Below the pieces are notes generated by a model. The model made no database searches. It was not told the origin of the DNA and saw only the letters and a list, made by a program, of their open reading frames with translations. Positions 52,315 through 63,146 of a stretch of DNA of 64,000 bases are shown in pieces. The stretch comes from Pseudolactococcus laudensis. Lineage in GTDB: Bacteria; Bacillota; Bacilli; Lactobacillales; Streptococcaceae. Position 1 is the stretch's first letter; each line of letters opens with the position of its first letter. The translations under genes were made by a program, and so were the position numbers. The stretch spans positions 186,001 through 250,000 of the forward strand of contig NZ_JACBNY010000001.1 of the NCBI RefSeq assembly GCF_013449735.1. The letters run 5' to 3'.

Positions 52315-52350
52315 ATTGCCAACTTTTAGCGAGGTTGGCAGTTTTTTTTT
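52315..52350 (+). terminator. intrinsic terminator after the sortase gene
   Basis: TGCCAAC / GTTGGCA followed by T10. Confidence 0.9.
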
Positions 52351-52364
52351 AGACAAAAGTATCG

Positions 52365-52370
52365 TATAAT
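52365..52370 (+). promoter_or_regulatory. -10 box directly before pbp2b
   Basis: TATAAT ends 8 nt before ATG 52379 with no SD between, again suggesting a leaderless mRNA. Confidence 0.5.
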
Positions 52371-52378
52371 GGTAAGTA

Positions 52379-54493
52379 ATGAAATCAAAAAATAGTTCTC
52401 AAAAAAATAAATCACCTAAAGTCTTAGAAAATCCTTCTAAGGCTATCTTAAAACGTATTAATGTCTTGTTTTTCCTTATTTTTGCTTTATTCCTGATTTT
52501 GGTTGGTAGACTATATCAGATGCAAATTGCTAATAAAAGCTTTTATGACAAGAAACTTGAGACATCGGGATCTTTATCAACGGTTACTGAAGGAACAGCC
52601 CGTGGTCAAATTTATGACGCCAATGGCGTGCCTTTGGTATCGAATCAAGCGGTACAGACGATTAATTTTACGCGTAGTAATACGATGACAGCAGAAGAAA
52701 TGCGACAAGTTGCGATTAAGCTTGTCAGTGTAATTCCAGAGTCTGTCAAAACAGATACCTTGACTGAGCGTGATAAAAAGGATTTCTTCTTAGCTGATCC
52801 TGAAAATTTAGCTAAGGTTCAAGAGCGTGTCCCGGCAAAAGAACGCATTAATTCTAAAACAGGCGAAAAATTGTCTGAGGGAGAAATCTATGCTAAATAT
52901 GTCAAAAAAGTGACTGATGAAGAGATTGCTTATGATGCGGATACAGAATTAGCTGCCAAACTTTATAAGCGAATGAACGCTACGTCTAATTTTGCGACGA
53001 CCATTATTGCGTCAGGGAATTTCACCGCTGAACAACAAGCGACAATTGCTGAAAATGAGCGGTCATTTAAAGGGATTTCAGTTGGTACGACTTGGGAGCG
53101 AGAGTATGCAGATTCGCCTTTGACCAGCATCTTAGGGACTGTTACCAGTGAAAAAACAGGTATTCCGGCAGAAAGTCTGGATGACTATCTGAAAAAAGGT
53201 TATTCACGCAATGATCGTGTCGGCACTTCATACTTGGAAAAAGGCTATGAAGATGAACTTCATGGTACCAATGCTGTGAAACAAATTACGGTTGATAAAA
53301 ATGGTAATGTGACAGGCGAAAAAGTCCTGAAACAAGGCGAAAAAGGCAAGAACCTGAAATTGACCATTGATTCGAAATTCCAACAAGGTGTGCAGGATAT
53401 TCTGAAAAATAATTTTGCTATCCTTCAAGCTGAAGGTTTTGGTGGTCATTCAGAAGGTGCCTACGCTGTGGTCATGAACCCAACTACTGGAGCTATTTAT
53501 GCTCTTGGTGGGATTCATTATGACATAAAAACTGGTGAGCTCTCAGATGATACGCTTGGTACGATTCAAAATGTTTTCATTCCAGGGTCTGTGGTCAAAA
53601 TGGGTACAATCGCTGCAGGTTGGCAAAATGGTGTGTTATCTGGTAATCAAGTCTTAAATGACCAACCGATTCAAATTCAAGGTTCACAAGTGAAACAGTC
53701 TTGGTTCACAAATGGGATGTCAACACCGATTTCTGCTGTTCAGGCTTTGGAATATTCATCTAATACCTATATGATTCAGACTGCACTAGACATTCTAGGT
53801 CAGCCCTACCACCCCAACATGACAATCTACACCTCAAAACTTGAGGATTCCTTTAAAAAATTCCGAAAAACTTATGGTGAATTTGGCTTAGGTGTTCCGA
53901 CAGGCCTTGATATTCCAGGTGAGTCACCAGGCTTTAACGGTGAAGATGAAACAGCAGCCAACTACTTGGATGAAAGTTTCGGTCAGTATGATAACTATAC
54001 GCCTTTGCAGTTAGCCCAGTATGCAGCGACCATTGCCAATGACGGTAAGCGCGTTGCTCCTCATCTGATAGAAGGTGTCTATGACAGCAATACAGACGGT
54101 TCACTCGGCGCTCTGACTAAGAAAATCGAAACCAAAACACTTAATATGGTTGATATTTCAATTGAAAATGTGAGCTTGCTCCAGCAAGGCATGTATCAAG
54201 TCACGCATGGTGGTAACATGGCGACTGGTAAAGATATTATGGCAAATGCGAGTGTTAATATTAATGCGAAAACCGGAACATCAGAGACGTATAAACTCGA
54301 TGCCAATGGCAATCAAGTCTATCTGTCAGTGAATAATGTCGTGGCATATGCACCGTCTGAAAAACCACAAATCGCGATTGGTGTCATGGTACCTGATACG
54401 ATTATTAAACCTGACGGCACAACGACTCATGCCAATCAAAACATCACACGAGATATTGTCAATCTCTACAATTCAATGTACGATTTCAAATAA
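52379..54493 (+). CDS. class B penicillin-binding protein 2B
   Basis: Transpeptidase for septal or peripheral peptidoglycan, the PBP2b type of streptococci and lactococci. The 704-aa protein has a basic cytoplasmic start, one membrane anchor (about 28-48), a dimerisation domain, and a transpeptidase domain with SxxK in PGSVVKMG (Ser near 404), SSN in EYSSNTYM near 460 and KTGT near 631. No PASTA domains are present, which separates it from PBP2x. No SD is seen. recR follows 24 bp later. Confidence 0.93.
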   Translation: MKSKNSSQKNKSPKVLENPSKAILKRINVLFFLIFALFLILVGRLYQMQIANKSFYDKKLETSGSLSTVTEGTARGQIYDANGVPLVSNQAVQTINFTRSNTMTAEEMRQVAIKLVSVIPESVKTDTLTERDKKDFFLADPENLAKVQERVPAKERINSKTGEKLSEGEIYAKYVKKVTDEEIAYDADTELAAKLYKRMNATSNFATTIIASGNFTAEQQATIAENERSFKGISVGTTWEREYADSPLTSILGTVTSEKTGIPAESLDDYLKKGYSRNDRVGTSYLEKGYEDELHGTNAVKQITVDKNGNVTGEKVLKQGEKGKNLKLTIDSKFQQGVQDILKNNFAILQAEGFGGHSEGAYAVVMNPTTGAIYALGGIHYDIKTGELSDDTLGTIQNVFIPGSVVKMGTIAAGWQNGVLSGNQVLNDQPIQIQGSQVKQSWFTNGMSTPISAVQALEYSSNTYMIQTALDILGQPYHPNMTIYTSKLEDSFKKFRKTYGEFGLGVPTGLDIPGESPGFNGEDETAANYLDESFGQYDNYTPLQLAQYAATIANDGKRVAPHLIEGVYDSNTDGSLGALTKKIETKTLNMVDISIENVSLLQQGMYQVTHGGNMATGKDIMANASVNINAKTGTSETYKLDANGNQVYLSVNNVVAYAPSEKPQIAIGVMVPDTIIKPDGTTTHANQNITRDIVNLYNSMYDFK

Positions 54494-54517
54494 AACCTAA
54501 AAATGAAAGGCTCAAAT

Positions 54518-55117
54518 ATGGCTTATTATCCAGAACCAATTGCCAAGCTAATCGAGTCTTACGCAAAATTACCCGGTATTGGTCAAAAAACGGCAACTCG
54601 TCTTGCTTTTTATACGATTGGTATGTCAGACGATGATGTTAATCAGTTTGCAGCCAATCTTTTGTCGGCTAAACGCGATCTCCACTTCTGTAGCATCTGC
54701 GGGAATCTGACGGATGCGGACCCTTGTAACATCTGCAGTGACGAATCGCGCGATCGAACGACTATCTTTGTGGTTGAGGAATCAAAGGATGTCCTTGCTA
54801 TGGAAAAGATTCGTGAATATAACGGTCTCTACCATGTCCTGCATGGCACGATTAGTCCGATGAATGGTGTCAGCCCTGATGATATTAATGTTAAAACCTT
54901 AATTACGCGATTGATGGATAGTCAGGTCGCTGAGGTGATTATTGCCACCAATGCGACAAGTGATGGTGAGGCGACTGCCATGTATTTGGCGCGCATCATT
55001 AAGCCCGCGGGGATTAAGGTGACGCGTCTGGCGCGTGGTCTTGCTGTTGGCAGTGATATTGAGTATGCTGATGAAGTCACGCTCAGTAAGGCTGTCGAGA
55101 ATCGGCAGGAGATTTAA
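54518..55117 (+). CDS. recR: recombination mediator RecR
   Basis: RecR acts with RecO/RecF to load RecA at gaps. The 199-aa protein starts [21 protein letters not shown] (HhH), and has a Cys4 zinc finger ([16 protein letters not shown] near 57-72) and a Toprim domain ([13 protein letters not shown] near 85). ATG 54518 has GAAAGG 7 nt upstream; ATG 54503 is less likely. The pbp2b-recR-ddl order is known in streptococci; here a toxin-antitoxin pair sits before ddl. Confidence 0.96.
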   Translation: MAYYPEPIAKLIESYAKLPGIGQKTATRLAFYTIGMSDDDVNQFAANLLSAKRDLHFCSICGNLTDADPCNICSDESRDRTTIFVVEESKDVLAMEKIREYNGLYHVLHGTISPMNGVSPDDINVKTLITRLMDSQVAEVIIATNATSDGEATAMYLARIIKPAGIKVTRLARGLAVGSDIEYADEVTLSKAVENRQEI

Positions 55118-55132
55118 AAAACTAATAAAAAT

Positions 55133-55173
55133 AAAATGCTCTCCCAGATACAAGGTCTGGGAGAGCATTTTCG
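55133..55173. terminator. bidirectional terminator between recR and the toxin gene
   Basis: 15-bp stem AAAATGCTCTCCCAG / CTGGGAGAGCATTTT. Confidence 0.9.
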
Positions 55174-55178
55174 TTTAT

Positions 55179-55505
55179 TTAGTCAAGCTTGCCTTGTCTA
55201 AGTCGTTCATGATTATAAATGCCAACTAGACGAATTTCGTGTTTCGCTGTGACATCTGCGTAGACAACTAGCACATCATCAGCAACATGAAATTCCATAA
55301 AGCCAGCCCAAGGTTCGTCCTCTAAACGATGCAAATAATAGACATATTCCTGTGGCAATGTACCAAATTCTTTTAGAATGTCTTTGGCGACTTTGATTTC
55401 CTCAATAACAGACATAATTTCATCAAAATTTAAACCTAAACGTTTGTCTAAGGTAGCTAGATGTCGGTCAAATCGGTTTGTTGTTTTGATGGTAAACTTA
55501 GTCAT
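55179..55505 (-). CDS. type II toxin, YafQ/RelE family
   Basis: A 108-aa basic RelE/ParE-superfamily protein, closest in pattern to YafQ, which cleaves mRNA on the ribosome. Seen: TTNRFDRHLATLDKRLG near residue 9, LPQEYVYYLHRLEDEPWAGF near 50 and the C-terminal EIRLVGIYNHERL, where YafQ-like proteins carry catalytic His/Arg residues. It overlaps the antitoxin gene by 8 nt. Terminators flank the pair on both sides. Confidence 0.85.
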   Translation of the reverse strand: MTKFTIKTTNRFDRHLATLDKRLGLNFDEIMSVIEEIKVAKDILKEFGTLPQEYVYYLHRLEDEPWAGFMEFHVADDVLVVYADVTAKHEIRLVGIYNHERLRQGKLD

Positions 55506-55782
55506 GCGTGTACTTTGCCTTTACTTTTTCAAAATAATCCCCAGGTATCTCTTTAGCATCGTCTTCAATGATACCTAGTATTTTTTCTTGTTCTTCTTGC
55601 CACAACTGCTTATAAACTTTATTTTGGACTCGGACTTCAAAAGGAGCACCCTGTTCAGTAACAGCTTTTTTGACAAACATTGTTAAAAATGATGTTGTTG
55701 TTAAGCCTAACTCTTTTGATAGTTTTTGAAATTCTTTTTTTAATTCATCATCAATTTTAAAATTAATTGTACTTGTTGTCAT
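55498..55782 (-). CDS. type II antitoxin, RelB/DinJ family
   Basis: A 94-aa antitoxin with an N-terminal ribbon-helix-helix (TSTINFKIDDELKKEFQKLS, then LGLTTTSFLTMFVKKAV) that should bind its own promoter, and a C-terminal toxin-neutralising tail (YKQLWQEEQEKILGII). A perfect AGGAGG SD is 6 nt upstream. First gene of the TA operon; likely autorepressor. Confidence 0.88.
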   Translation of the reverse strand: MTTSTINFKIDDELKKEFQKLSKELGLTTTSFLTMFVKKAVTEQGAPFEVRVQNKVYKQLWQEEQEKILGIIEDDAKEIPGDYFEKVKAKYTHD

Positions 55783-55812
55783 ATCTTTACCTCCTGATAT
55801 ATTTATACACTA

Positions 55813-55840
55813 ATTATATCATTGTGTGTATTGTTGTCAA
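55813..55840 (-). promoter_or_regulatory. toxin-antitoxin promoter
   Basis: Minus strand: TTGACA (complement of 55835-55840), 16-bp spacer, TG-A-TATAAT (complement 55813-55818). Short repeated ATACAC/GTGTAT motifs overlap it and may be RHH operator sites. Confidence 0.75.
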
Positions 55841-55854
55841 GATATATAAAATAT

Positions 55855-55892
55855 TTCCCTCAGTATGATAGTGTCATACTGAGGGAATTTTT
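55855..55892. terminator. strong hairpin upstream of ddl
   Basis: 14-bp stem TTCCCTCAGTATGA / TCATACTGAGGGAA with TTTTT. It lies between the TA promoter and the ddl start, with no plus-strand gene right before it; possibly the original recR terminator. Confidence 0.85.
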
Positions 55893-55955
55893 ATCAAATC
55901 GCACCGTCGCTTTTGTGATATAATAAATTTGACTAGATTATTTCAAGGAGACAAG

Positions 55956-57005
55956 ATGTCAAAACAAAGTTTGATTTTATTATATGGCGGTCGTAGTGCT
56001 GAGCGTGAGGTATCGGTATTATCAGCGGAGAGTGTGATGTTTGCGGTTAACTACGACAAGTTTGTGGTGAAGACGTTTTTTATCACGCAAACGGGTGAGT
56101 TTGTCAAAACACAAGTTTTCACTGAGACACCTGTTCGGGGAACGAAATTAATGACCAACGCAACGGTTGTTGCGGCTGATATCGTGTCACCTGCTAGTAT
56201 TTATGAAGCAGGAGCTGTTGTTTTTCCTGTCCTTCATGGTCCTATGGGTGAAGATGGCTCAATTCAGGGTTTTCTTGAGGTACTCAAGATGCCTTATGTG
56301 GGGCCGAACATTACTTCAGCTAGTGTGACCATGGATAAAATCATGGCCAAGCATGTCTTTGAGTCTGTCGGTGTACCACAAGTACCGTATGTTGCTTTGA
56401 CGGATTTAGCTGAACTTGACGCTAAAATCGTTGAAGTGACGGCGACTTTGACTTATCCAGTCTTTGTTAAACCGGCCAATATGGGGTCGTCTGTCGGCAT
56501 CTCCAAAGTCGCATCTGAATCTGACTTACGTTCTGCCATAGAAGCAGCACTAAAATTCGACAGTCGCATTCTCATCGAGCAAGGGCTTGATGCGCGTGAA
56601 ATCGAGGTGGCGGTGCTTGGCAATTCTGATGTGATGACGACCTTGCCCGGCGAAGTGGTCAAAGATGTGGCGTTTTACGATTACAATGCCAAATATATCG
56701 ACAATCAGATCACTATGGCGATTCCGGCGAGTATTCCTGAGGCAACCATGGCGGCGATGCGAAAATACGCGGAAATTGCTTATCGTGCAGTTGCAGGAAC
56801 AGGCTTGTCGCGCTGTGACTTCTTCATGACTGCTGATCAACAGATTTATCTGAATGAAATTAATGCGATTCCTGGTTTCACGCAGTTTTCAATGTATCCT
56901 CTTTTGTGGGAGAACATGGGGTTAGCCTACTCGGATTTGATTGAAAAATTGGTTGAGTTAGCGCTTGAAGCCTTTAACATTCGGGAGAGTAAGCTTTCGG
57001 ATTAA
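55956..57005 (+). CDS. ddl: D-alanine--D-alanine ligase
   Basis: Makes D-Ala-D-Ala for peptidoglycan precursors. The 349-aa ATP-grasp enzyme begins [20 protein letters not shown], has the [15 protein letters not shown] motif near residue 89, [15 protein letters not shown] near 170 and [17 protein letters not shown] near 304. The Phe/Tyr residue after GFTQF-type loops governs vancomycin response; the motif here is a D-Ala type. AAGGAGA is 6 nt upstream of ATG 55956; the frame opens earlier at 55929. Confidence 0.97.
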   Translation: MSKQSLILLYGGRSAEREVSVLSAESVMFAVNYDKFVVKTFFITQTGEFVKTQVFTETPVRGTKLMTNATVVAADIVSPASIYEAGAVVFPVLHGPMGEDGSIQGFLEVLKMPYVGPNITSASVTMDKIMAKHVFESVGVPQVPYVALTDLAELDAKIVEVTATLTYPVFVKPANMGSSVGISKVASESDLRSAIEAALKFDSRILIEQGLDAREIEVAVLGNSDVMTTLPGEVVKDVAFYDYNAKYIDNQITMAIPASIPEATMAAMRKYAEIAYRAVAGTGLSRCDFFMTADQQIYLNEINAIPGFTQFSMYPLLWENMGLAYSDLIEKLVELALEAFNIRESKLSD

Positions 57006-57061
57006 GTGGATTTTAGACAATGTCTTATATGTCCCTATATGAAAGAGCGAAAGGACATATC

Positions 57062-57781
57062 ATGTTTGAAATTGAAAAAATCAAAAAATTAAACGAGACG
57101 GAATTTCAAATCTACAATTTTTTGATGGAGCATATGGCTGATGTCAGCAAGATGACAATTCGAGAATTAGCCCAAATGACACACGTGTCAGCAGCAACCA
57201 TTGTCAGATTTTGCCGGCATTTGGGATTTGCGGGTTTTTCAGAACTTAAATTCCATATGATGCAGGCTAATCACTATGAACCTTCTTTGGAGAGCTACTA
57301 TGCTAATTTTCTGGAGCTCAATTCCTTTTTGAAAGGTTTGACGGGGGCGACATTTCAGAAAAAATTGGCGCAAGCCTGTCAGATGATTGAGGATAGTGCT
57401 TACACGGTATTTAGGGGAGCCGGCACTAGCGGCGCTTTGTCTAAGTATGGTTATCGATATTTTAATAGTGTTGGTATTCAGGCAATCGCTATTACGGATG
57501 GTGGCTATCAGAATGCCTGCCTCATTGTTTTATCTGTTACAGGTGAGAATAAAGGTATTATGGAACGAGTACTGCAGTTTAAGCAGAATGGTGTGAAAAT
57601 TATTTCAATTACGAATGACGAAAAATCCACTATTTCAAAGCTGTCAGACCTAAATTTTTCCTACTATATGATTGATGAATATGCTAGTAACAAGTCGATT
57701 AATAAGTTAATTTTGACGACACAGTTACCAGTTTTAGCTTTGATTGAAATTTTGGCGCATCATGTGCGAGTGGCACAATAA
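57062..57781 (+). CDS. RpiR-family (MurR/RpiR) regulator of the beta-glucoside locus
   Basis: A 239-aa sugar-phosphate-responsive regulator with an N-terminal HTH_6 domain (about 5-75, MTIRELAQMTHVSAATIVRFCRH region) and a C-terminal SIS domain (about 105-235; VFRGAGTSGALSKYGYRYFN). The start at 57062 has AAAGGA 7 nt upstream; the frame opens earlier at 57020. It lies directly before the EIIC and GH1 genes and probably senses a phospho-beta-glucoside. Confidence 0.88.
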   Translation: MFEIEKIKKLNETEFQIYNFLMEHMADVSKMTIRELAQMTHVSAATIVRFCRHLGFAGFSELKFHMMQANHYEPSLESYYANFLELNSFLKGLTGATFQKKLAQACQMIEDSAYTVFRGAGTSGALSKYGYRYFNSVGIQAIAITDGGYQNACLIVLSVTGENKGIMERVLQFKQNGVKIISITNDEKSTISKLSDLNFSYYMIDEYASNKSINKLILTTQLPVLALIEILAHHVRVAQ

Positions 57782-58283
57782 TTATTTTAGAATGGCTAGG
57801 GAAACGATAACAAACCTTAGGGAATGTGAATTTCAAGGTTGTAATCGTTTTTTTTTTGCGCTTTTGGAAATGCTACGGATTTTTAAAAAAACAACGACAA
57901 TTATTGGCATCGCTAATCAAGTTATGGAAGGGAATTATCATTTTGTTTCAACTTATGTAACAAGTTTCTTCCTGATTAAAAACTATATCATTTTGTCATC
58001 GTCTGGTTTATACTAGGTACAAGTAAGCGCTTACTGTTGTAATATTTTAGAAATTCTTGTAGGAGATGATGGTGCACGTCTAAAACCATTGGATGCTGAC
58101 ATTTGCTTGTGCTGATTTTGCGAAAGCAATCATTGAATTGTACAAGATGATTAAAGGGGTAAAACGATAGAGATTAGGGCAGGGCTGCCAAATACTTCTA
58201 GTTTTTTCTCTGAAAACGATGACTACTCGTTCATTTTTTAAATGTAAAGCTTGTCAGTTGATGAAATAAAAGGAGAATAATTT
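57782..58283. other. 502-bp leader/intergenic region with probable gene remnant
   Basis: Holds the promoter and cre at 58009-58035 and a short frame (58093-58170) ending DFAKAIIELYKMIKGVKR. That end loosely resembles the last helix of lactose/cellobiose-type EIIA proteins. No intact EIIA or EIIB gene is here. Confidence 0.4.
58009..58035 (+). promoter_or_regulatory. -10 box and cre site of the beta-glucoside PTS genes
   Basis: TATACT (58009-58014) followed by the palindrome AGTAAGCGCTTACT (58022-58035), which keeps the CG core and arms of cre with two end mismatches. Located at the expected transcription start, so CcpA repression is likely. Confidence 0.6.
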
Positions 58284-59729
58284 ATGAATGCATTACAATA
58301 TTGGTTGGAAAAGCATCTTGTTCCAGTCGCGGCAAAAATCGGTTCGCAAAAACACTTAGTTGCTCTGCGTGACTCATTCGTTGGTATGATGCCAGCGACG
58401 ATGGTAGGGGCAATGGCAACGTTAATATCGGTTCTGATTGGCACAGTACCAGCTGCAGTCCAACAATTTGTACAACGTGGCGCATCTGATGGTTCCTGGA
58501 CACTTTCGCATACACCAGTCTTTGAACAACTTGCTGGCATCTCGAATGTTGTTAGTCAGGGGACTTTGACAGTTATCGGTCTTATTTTTGCTTTTTCATG
58601 GGGTTACAACCTTTCGAAAGCGTACAAAGTCAATGAACTTGCTGGTGGGATTGTTGGGGTTGCGGCGTTAATTTCAGGTCTGCCTAATATTTTGTCGTTA
58701 GCAACTGCTGGTCTTTCTGAAAAAGCGATGACAACAGTTAACAATAATATTGCAGCACAGGGCATTGCAACTTGGAAAATGGGCATTTCAGTCGCTCATA
58801 TGGATTCAGGCGCCTACTTTGCGGTTATCCTTATGGGAGGAGTTGCTGTCGTTATTTACGCCAAACTCATGCTTGCTGATATCACAATTAAGATGCCTGA
58901 TTCAGTACCCCCAGCAGTATCCAAAGCTTTCTTGGCTATCATCCCAACAATTGTTTCAGTTTATGCTGTTTCAATCGTTTACTACTTTATCAAAGTATGG
59001 ACTGGGAACGATATGATCTTCTTGATCAGTAAATATATCGCTGAACCATTCCAAGCCTTATCACAATCACTTGTTTCGGTATTAATTGTTACTTTCTTCG
59101 TCTCACTTTTCTGGTTCTTTGGTATTCATGGCACAAATGTATTAGGACCTGTACTAGATAGCATTTGGGGACCACTTCAACTTGCCAATATGGAAGTCTA
59201 CAATAAAGTTGGTTTACAAGGTGTTAATGATCTTGTCGCTAAAGGTGCAATCGATAAAGCGCATGCAATCGACGGAAATTTCTTGACGCTTTGGGTACGC
59301 GGATCATGGGATGCCTATTCAAGTTTCGGTGGAACGTGTGGTACTTTGTCATTGATCATTGCTATCCTTTGGTTCTCTAAACGTGACGACTATAAGACAG
59401 TTGCCAAACTGTCTGTTGCCCCAGGTATTTTCAATATCAATGAACCTGTTATGTTCGGGATGCCATTAGTTTTGAATTCTCTTTTCTTCATTCCAATTTT
59501 ATTAGCACCAATGGTGTCAGTAACGATCGGATATGTTGCGACAGTCTTACACTTGGTTTCACCAGTTGTCTTGTCAGTGCCGTGGGTAACACCACCATTT
59601 CTTAATGCTTTCATGGCGACAGGTTTTGACTGGCGTGCGATTCTTGTAACAGCTGTCTCATTTGCAGCAACATTTGCCATTTGGTTCCCGTTTGTTGTTG
59701 CGGCAAACAGCCTAAAAGAAGAAGTTTAA
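58284..59729 (+). CDS. PTS EIIC, cellobiose/aryl-beta-glucoside type
   Basis: Membrane permease of a lactose/cellobiose-family PTS (CelB-like), 481 aa with about ten membrane segments. Diagnostic parts: LVALRDSFVGMMPATMVGAM near residue 27, FFGIHGTNVLGPVLDSIW near 278 (substrate loop) and FNINEPVMFGMPLVLN near 383. It lacks EIIA and EIIB, which must come from elsewhere. SD AAAGGAG precedes the ATG. GH1 genes follow. Confidence 0.92.
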   Translation: MNALQYWLEKHLVPVAAKIGSQKHLVALRDSFVGMMPATMVGAMATLISVLIGTVPAAVQQFVQRGASDGSWTLSHTPVFEQLAGISNVVSQGTLTVIGLIFAFSWGYNLSKAYKVNELAGGIVGVAALISGLPNILSLATAGLSEKAMTTVNNNIAAQGIATWKMGISVAHMDSGAYFAVILMGGVAVVIYAKLMLADITIKMPDSVPPAVSKAFLAIIPTIVSVYAVSIVYYFIKVWTGNDMIFLISKYIAEPFQALSQSLVSVLIVTFFVSLFWFFGIHGTNVLGPVLDSIWGPLQLANMEVYNKVGLQGVNDLVAKGAIDKAHAIDGNFLTLWVRGSWDAYSSFGGTCGTLSLIIAILWFSKRDDYKTVAKLSVAPGIFNINEPVMFGMPLVLNSLFFIPILLAPMVSVTIGYVATVLHLVSPVVLSVPWVTPPFLNAFMATGFDWRAILVTAVSFAATFAIWFPFVVAANSLKEEV

Positions 59730-59858
59730 GCATCAAGTTTCTTGATTGAATCGAAATATCATATAACACATTGAAAGCTACAGGAAAAGTCATGAGATCA
59801 TTGACTTTTTCTTTAAATCACTATATATTTAAATTGCAAAGCATGTCGAAGGAGTTAC

Positions 59859-61313
59859 ATGGAACATAAAAATTTAGCAACATTTCCCAAAGACTTTCTT
59901 TGGGTGAGTGCATCTGCAGCCTATCAAGTAGAGGGCGCTTACGATGAAGACGGGAAAGGCTTGTCTGTCTGGGATGATTTCGTTCGCATTCCAGGCAAGA
60001 CTTTTAAAGGCACCAATGGCAATGTCGCCGTTGACCATTACCACCGTTATCAAGAAGATGTCAAACTCATGGCTGAGATGGGCATGAAAGCCTACCGTTT
60101 CTCAATCGCTTGGACACGTATTTTTCCAAACGGCACAGGTGAAGTGAATGAAGCGGGCCTGAAATTCTACAGCGATTTAATTGACGATCTATTAGCCAAT
60201 GGGATTGAATCCTTGGTGACCATTTATCATTGGGATCTCCCGCAAGCACTTCAAGATGCCTACGGTGGCTGGGAATCGCGCAAAATCATTCCAGATTTCG
60301 TGAACTATGCTGAGACTTTGTTTAAAGCCTATGGTGATCGCGTGAAATACTGGGTGTCATTGAATGAGCAAAATATCTTCACACACATGGGATGGCAAAT
60401 TGCCACACACCCACCTGGTAAAAAAGATCCAAAACTTTTTTATCAAGTTAACCACCATGCGAATTTGGCAAATGCGGCAGTCATTAATAAATTTCATGAC
60501 ATGAATATTGACGGTAAAATTGGCCCTTCATTTGCCTATTCACCACAATATGCTTTTGATTCAAATCCTTTAAATGTTTTGGCAGCAGAAAACGCTGAAG
60601 AATTGGGTGCACACTTCTGGATGGATGTTTATGCCTACGGTGAATACCCAATCGTTGCTTGGAATTACTTGAAAGCAAGAGGTCTGGCGCCTGAGTTTGC
60701 ACCTGGTGATGCTGAATTACTCAAATCTGCCAAACCTGACTTTATGGGCTTGAACTACTATCAAAGCGGAACGAATACTTGGAACCCAATTGATGGCGGT
60801 GTTGAAAATAAAGACAGCTATCAGATGAACACGACAGGAAAAAAAGGAACGGCTAAAGCATCCGGTATCCTTGGCCTACAAAAAAGTGTGACCAATCCTT
60901 TTCTTGAAACGACAAACTGGGATTGGGCCATTGACCCAGTTGGTTTAAGAATCGCCTTGCGCCGCATCGCCTCACGTTACCGCTTGCCAATCCTCATCAC
61001 GGAAAATGGTTTGGGCGAATACGACAAACTAGAAGACGGCCAAGTCCACGATGATTACCGCATTGACTTCTTGAAAAAACACGTCCTAGCTATCAAAGAA
61101 GCAATTTCTGACGGCGTTGACGTCATCGGTTACACCACTTGGAGCTATACCGACCTTTTGAGCTGGCTCAACGGCTACCAAAAACGCTACGGTTTCGTCT
61201 ATGTTGATCAAGATGAAACAATGACAGGTTCACTGAAACGCATTCCGAAAGATTCTTACTATTGGTACAAAGACGTTATCACAAGCAATGGCGATGATTT
61301 GAGTCTCTTGTAA
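59859..61313 (+). CDS. 6-phospho-beta-glucosidase, GH1
   Basis: Hydrolyses phosphorylated beta-glucosides imported by the PTS to glucose-6-phosphate and an aglycone or glucose. The 484-aa GH1 protein has DFLWVSASAAYQVEGAYDED near residue 12, acid/base Glu in SLNEQN near 171 and nucleophile Glu in ITENGLG near 383. An AAGGAG SD precedes the ATG. It is followed by a second GH1 gene. Confidence 0.93.
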   Translation: MEHKNLATFPKDFLWVSASAAYQVEGAYDEDGKGLSVWDDFVRIPGKTFKGTNGNVAVDHYHRYQEDVKLMAEMGMKAYRFSIAWTRIFPNGTGEVNEAGLKFYSDLIDDLLANGIESLVTIYHWDLPQALQDAYGGWESRKIIPDFVNYAETLFKAYGDRVKYWVSLNEQNIFTHMGWQIATHPPGKKDPKLFYQVNHHANLANAAVINKFHDMNIDGKIGPSFAYSPQYAFDSNPLNVLAAENAEELGAHFWMDVYAYGEYPIVAWNYLKARGLAPEFAPGDAELLKSAKPDFMGLNYYQSGTNTWNPIDGGVENKDSYQMNTTGKKGTAKASGILGLQKSVTNPFLETTNWDWAIDPVGLRIALRRIASRYRLPILITENGLGEYDKLEDGQVHDDYRIDFLKKHVLAIKEAISDGVDVIGYTTWSYTDLLSWLNGYQKRYGFVYVDQDETMTGSLKRIPKDSYYWYKDVITSNGDDLSLL

Positions 61314-61352
61314 TAAACTTTTGCAAGAGATTAGTCAATAGTCGCTTGGTAA

Positions 61353-62807
<1,455 letters not shown>

Positions 62808-62840
62808 GTAGCAGCAGATATCACGTCATGAAATAAAAAT

Positions 62841-62929
62841 GAGGCTAGGACAAAAGTCTTCAGTCACTAAAAGAGAAAATCAAACTCGGTAATGAACTTA
62901 AAACTGCCAGTTTGCTTTTCTTTTTTTGT
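62841..62929 (+). repeat. GAG-CTAGG intergenic element/terminator after the GH1 gene
   Basis: Starts GAGGCTAGGACAAAAGTCTT and ends in an imperfect hairpin (AAAAGAGAAAATCAAACT / AGTTTGCTTTTCTTTTTTT). Resembles the element at 11555; likely terminates the beta-glucoside transcript. Confidence 0.6.
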
Positions 62930-63146
62930 ATGGCTTTGCTAATAGAATCAGCGAATTTTTCACTGGTTTCGCATTGTTTTGGCAAAAGAGATTGTACAAA
63001 AAATGTAGCTTTTGTCTAGCTTATTAGATTGTTCGTCAGAACCAATTTCAAGTAAGTTAAATTTCCTGCTAAATTTCTTTATTTTATCATTTTATTGTCA
63101 TAGATGTGGTATAATGAGTTAAGGAATTTTTTGGGAGGGATTGTTT
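62930..63146. other. intergenic region before the lipoprotein genes
   Basis: AT-rich; holds TG-G-TATAAT (63107-63115), the likely promoter of the first lipoprotein. The start (TATGGCTTTGCTAAT) resembles 47355-47371 after msrB. Confidence 0.45.

Noticed and set aside
57744-58016. 90-codon frame overlapping the end of the RpiR gene
   Set aside because: No SD, overlaps the regulator and the promoter region, odd composition.
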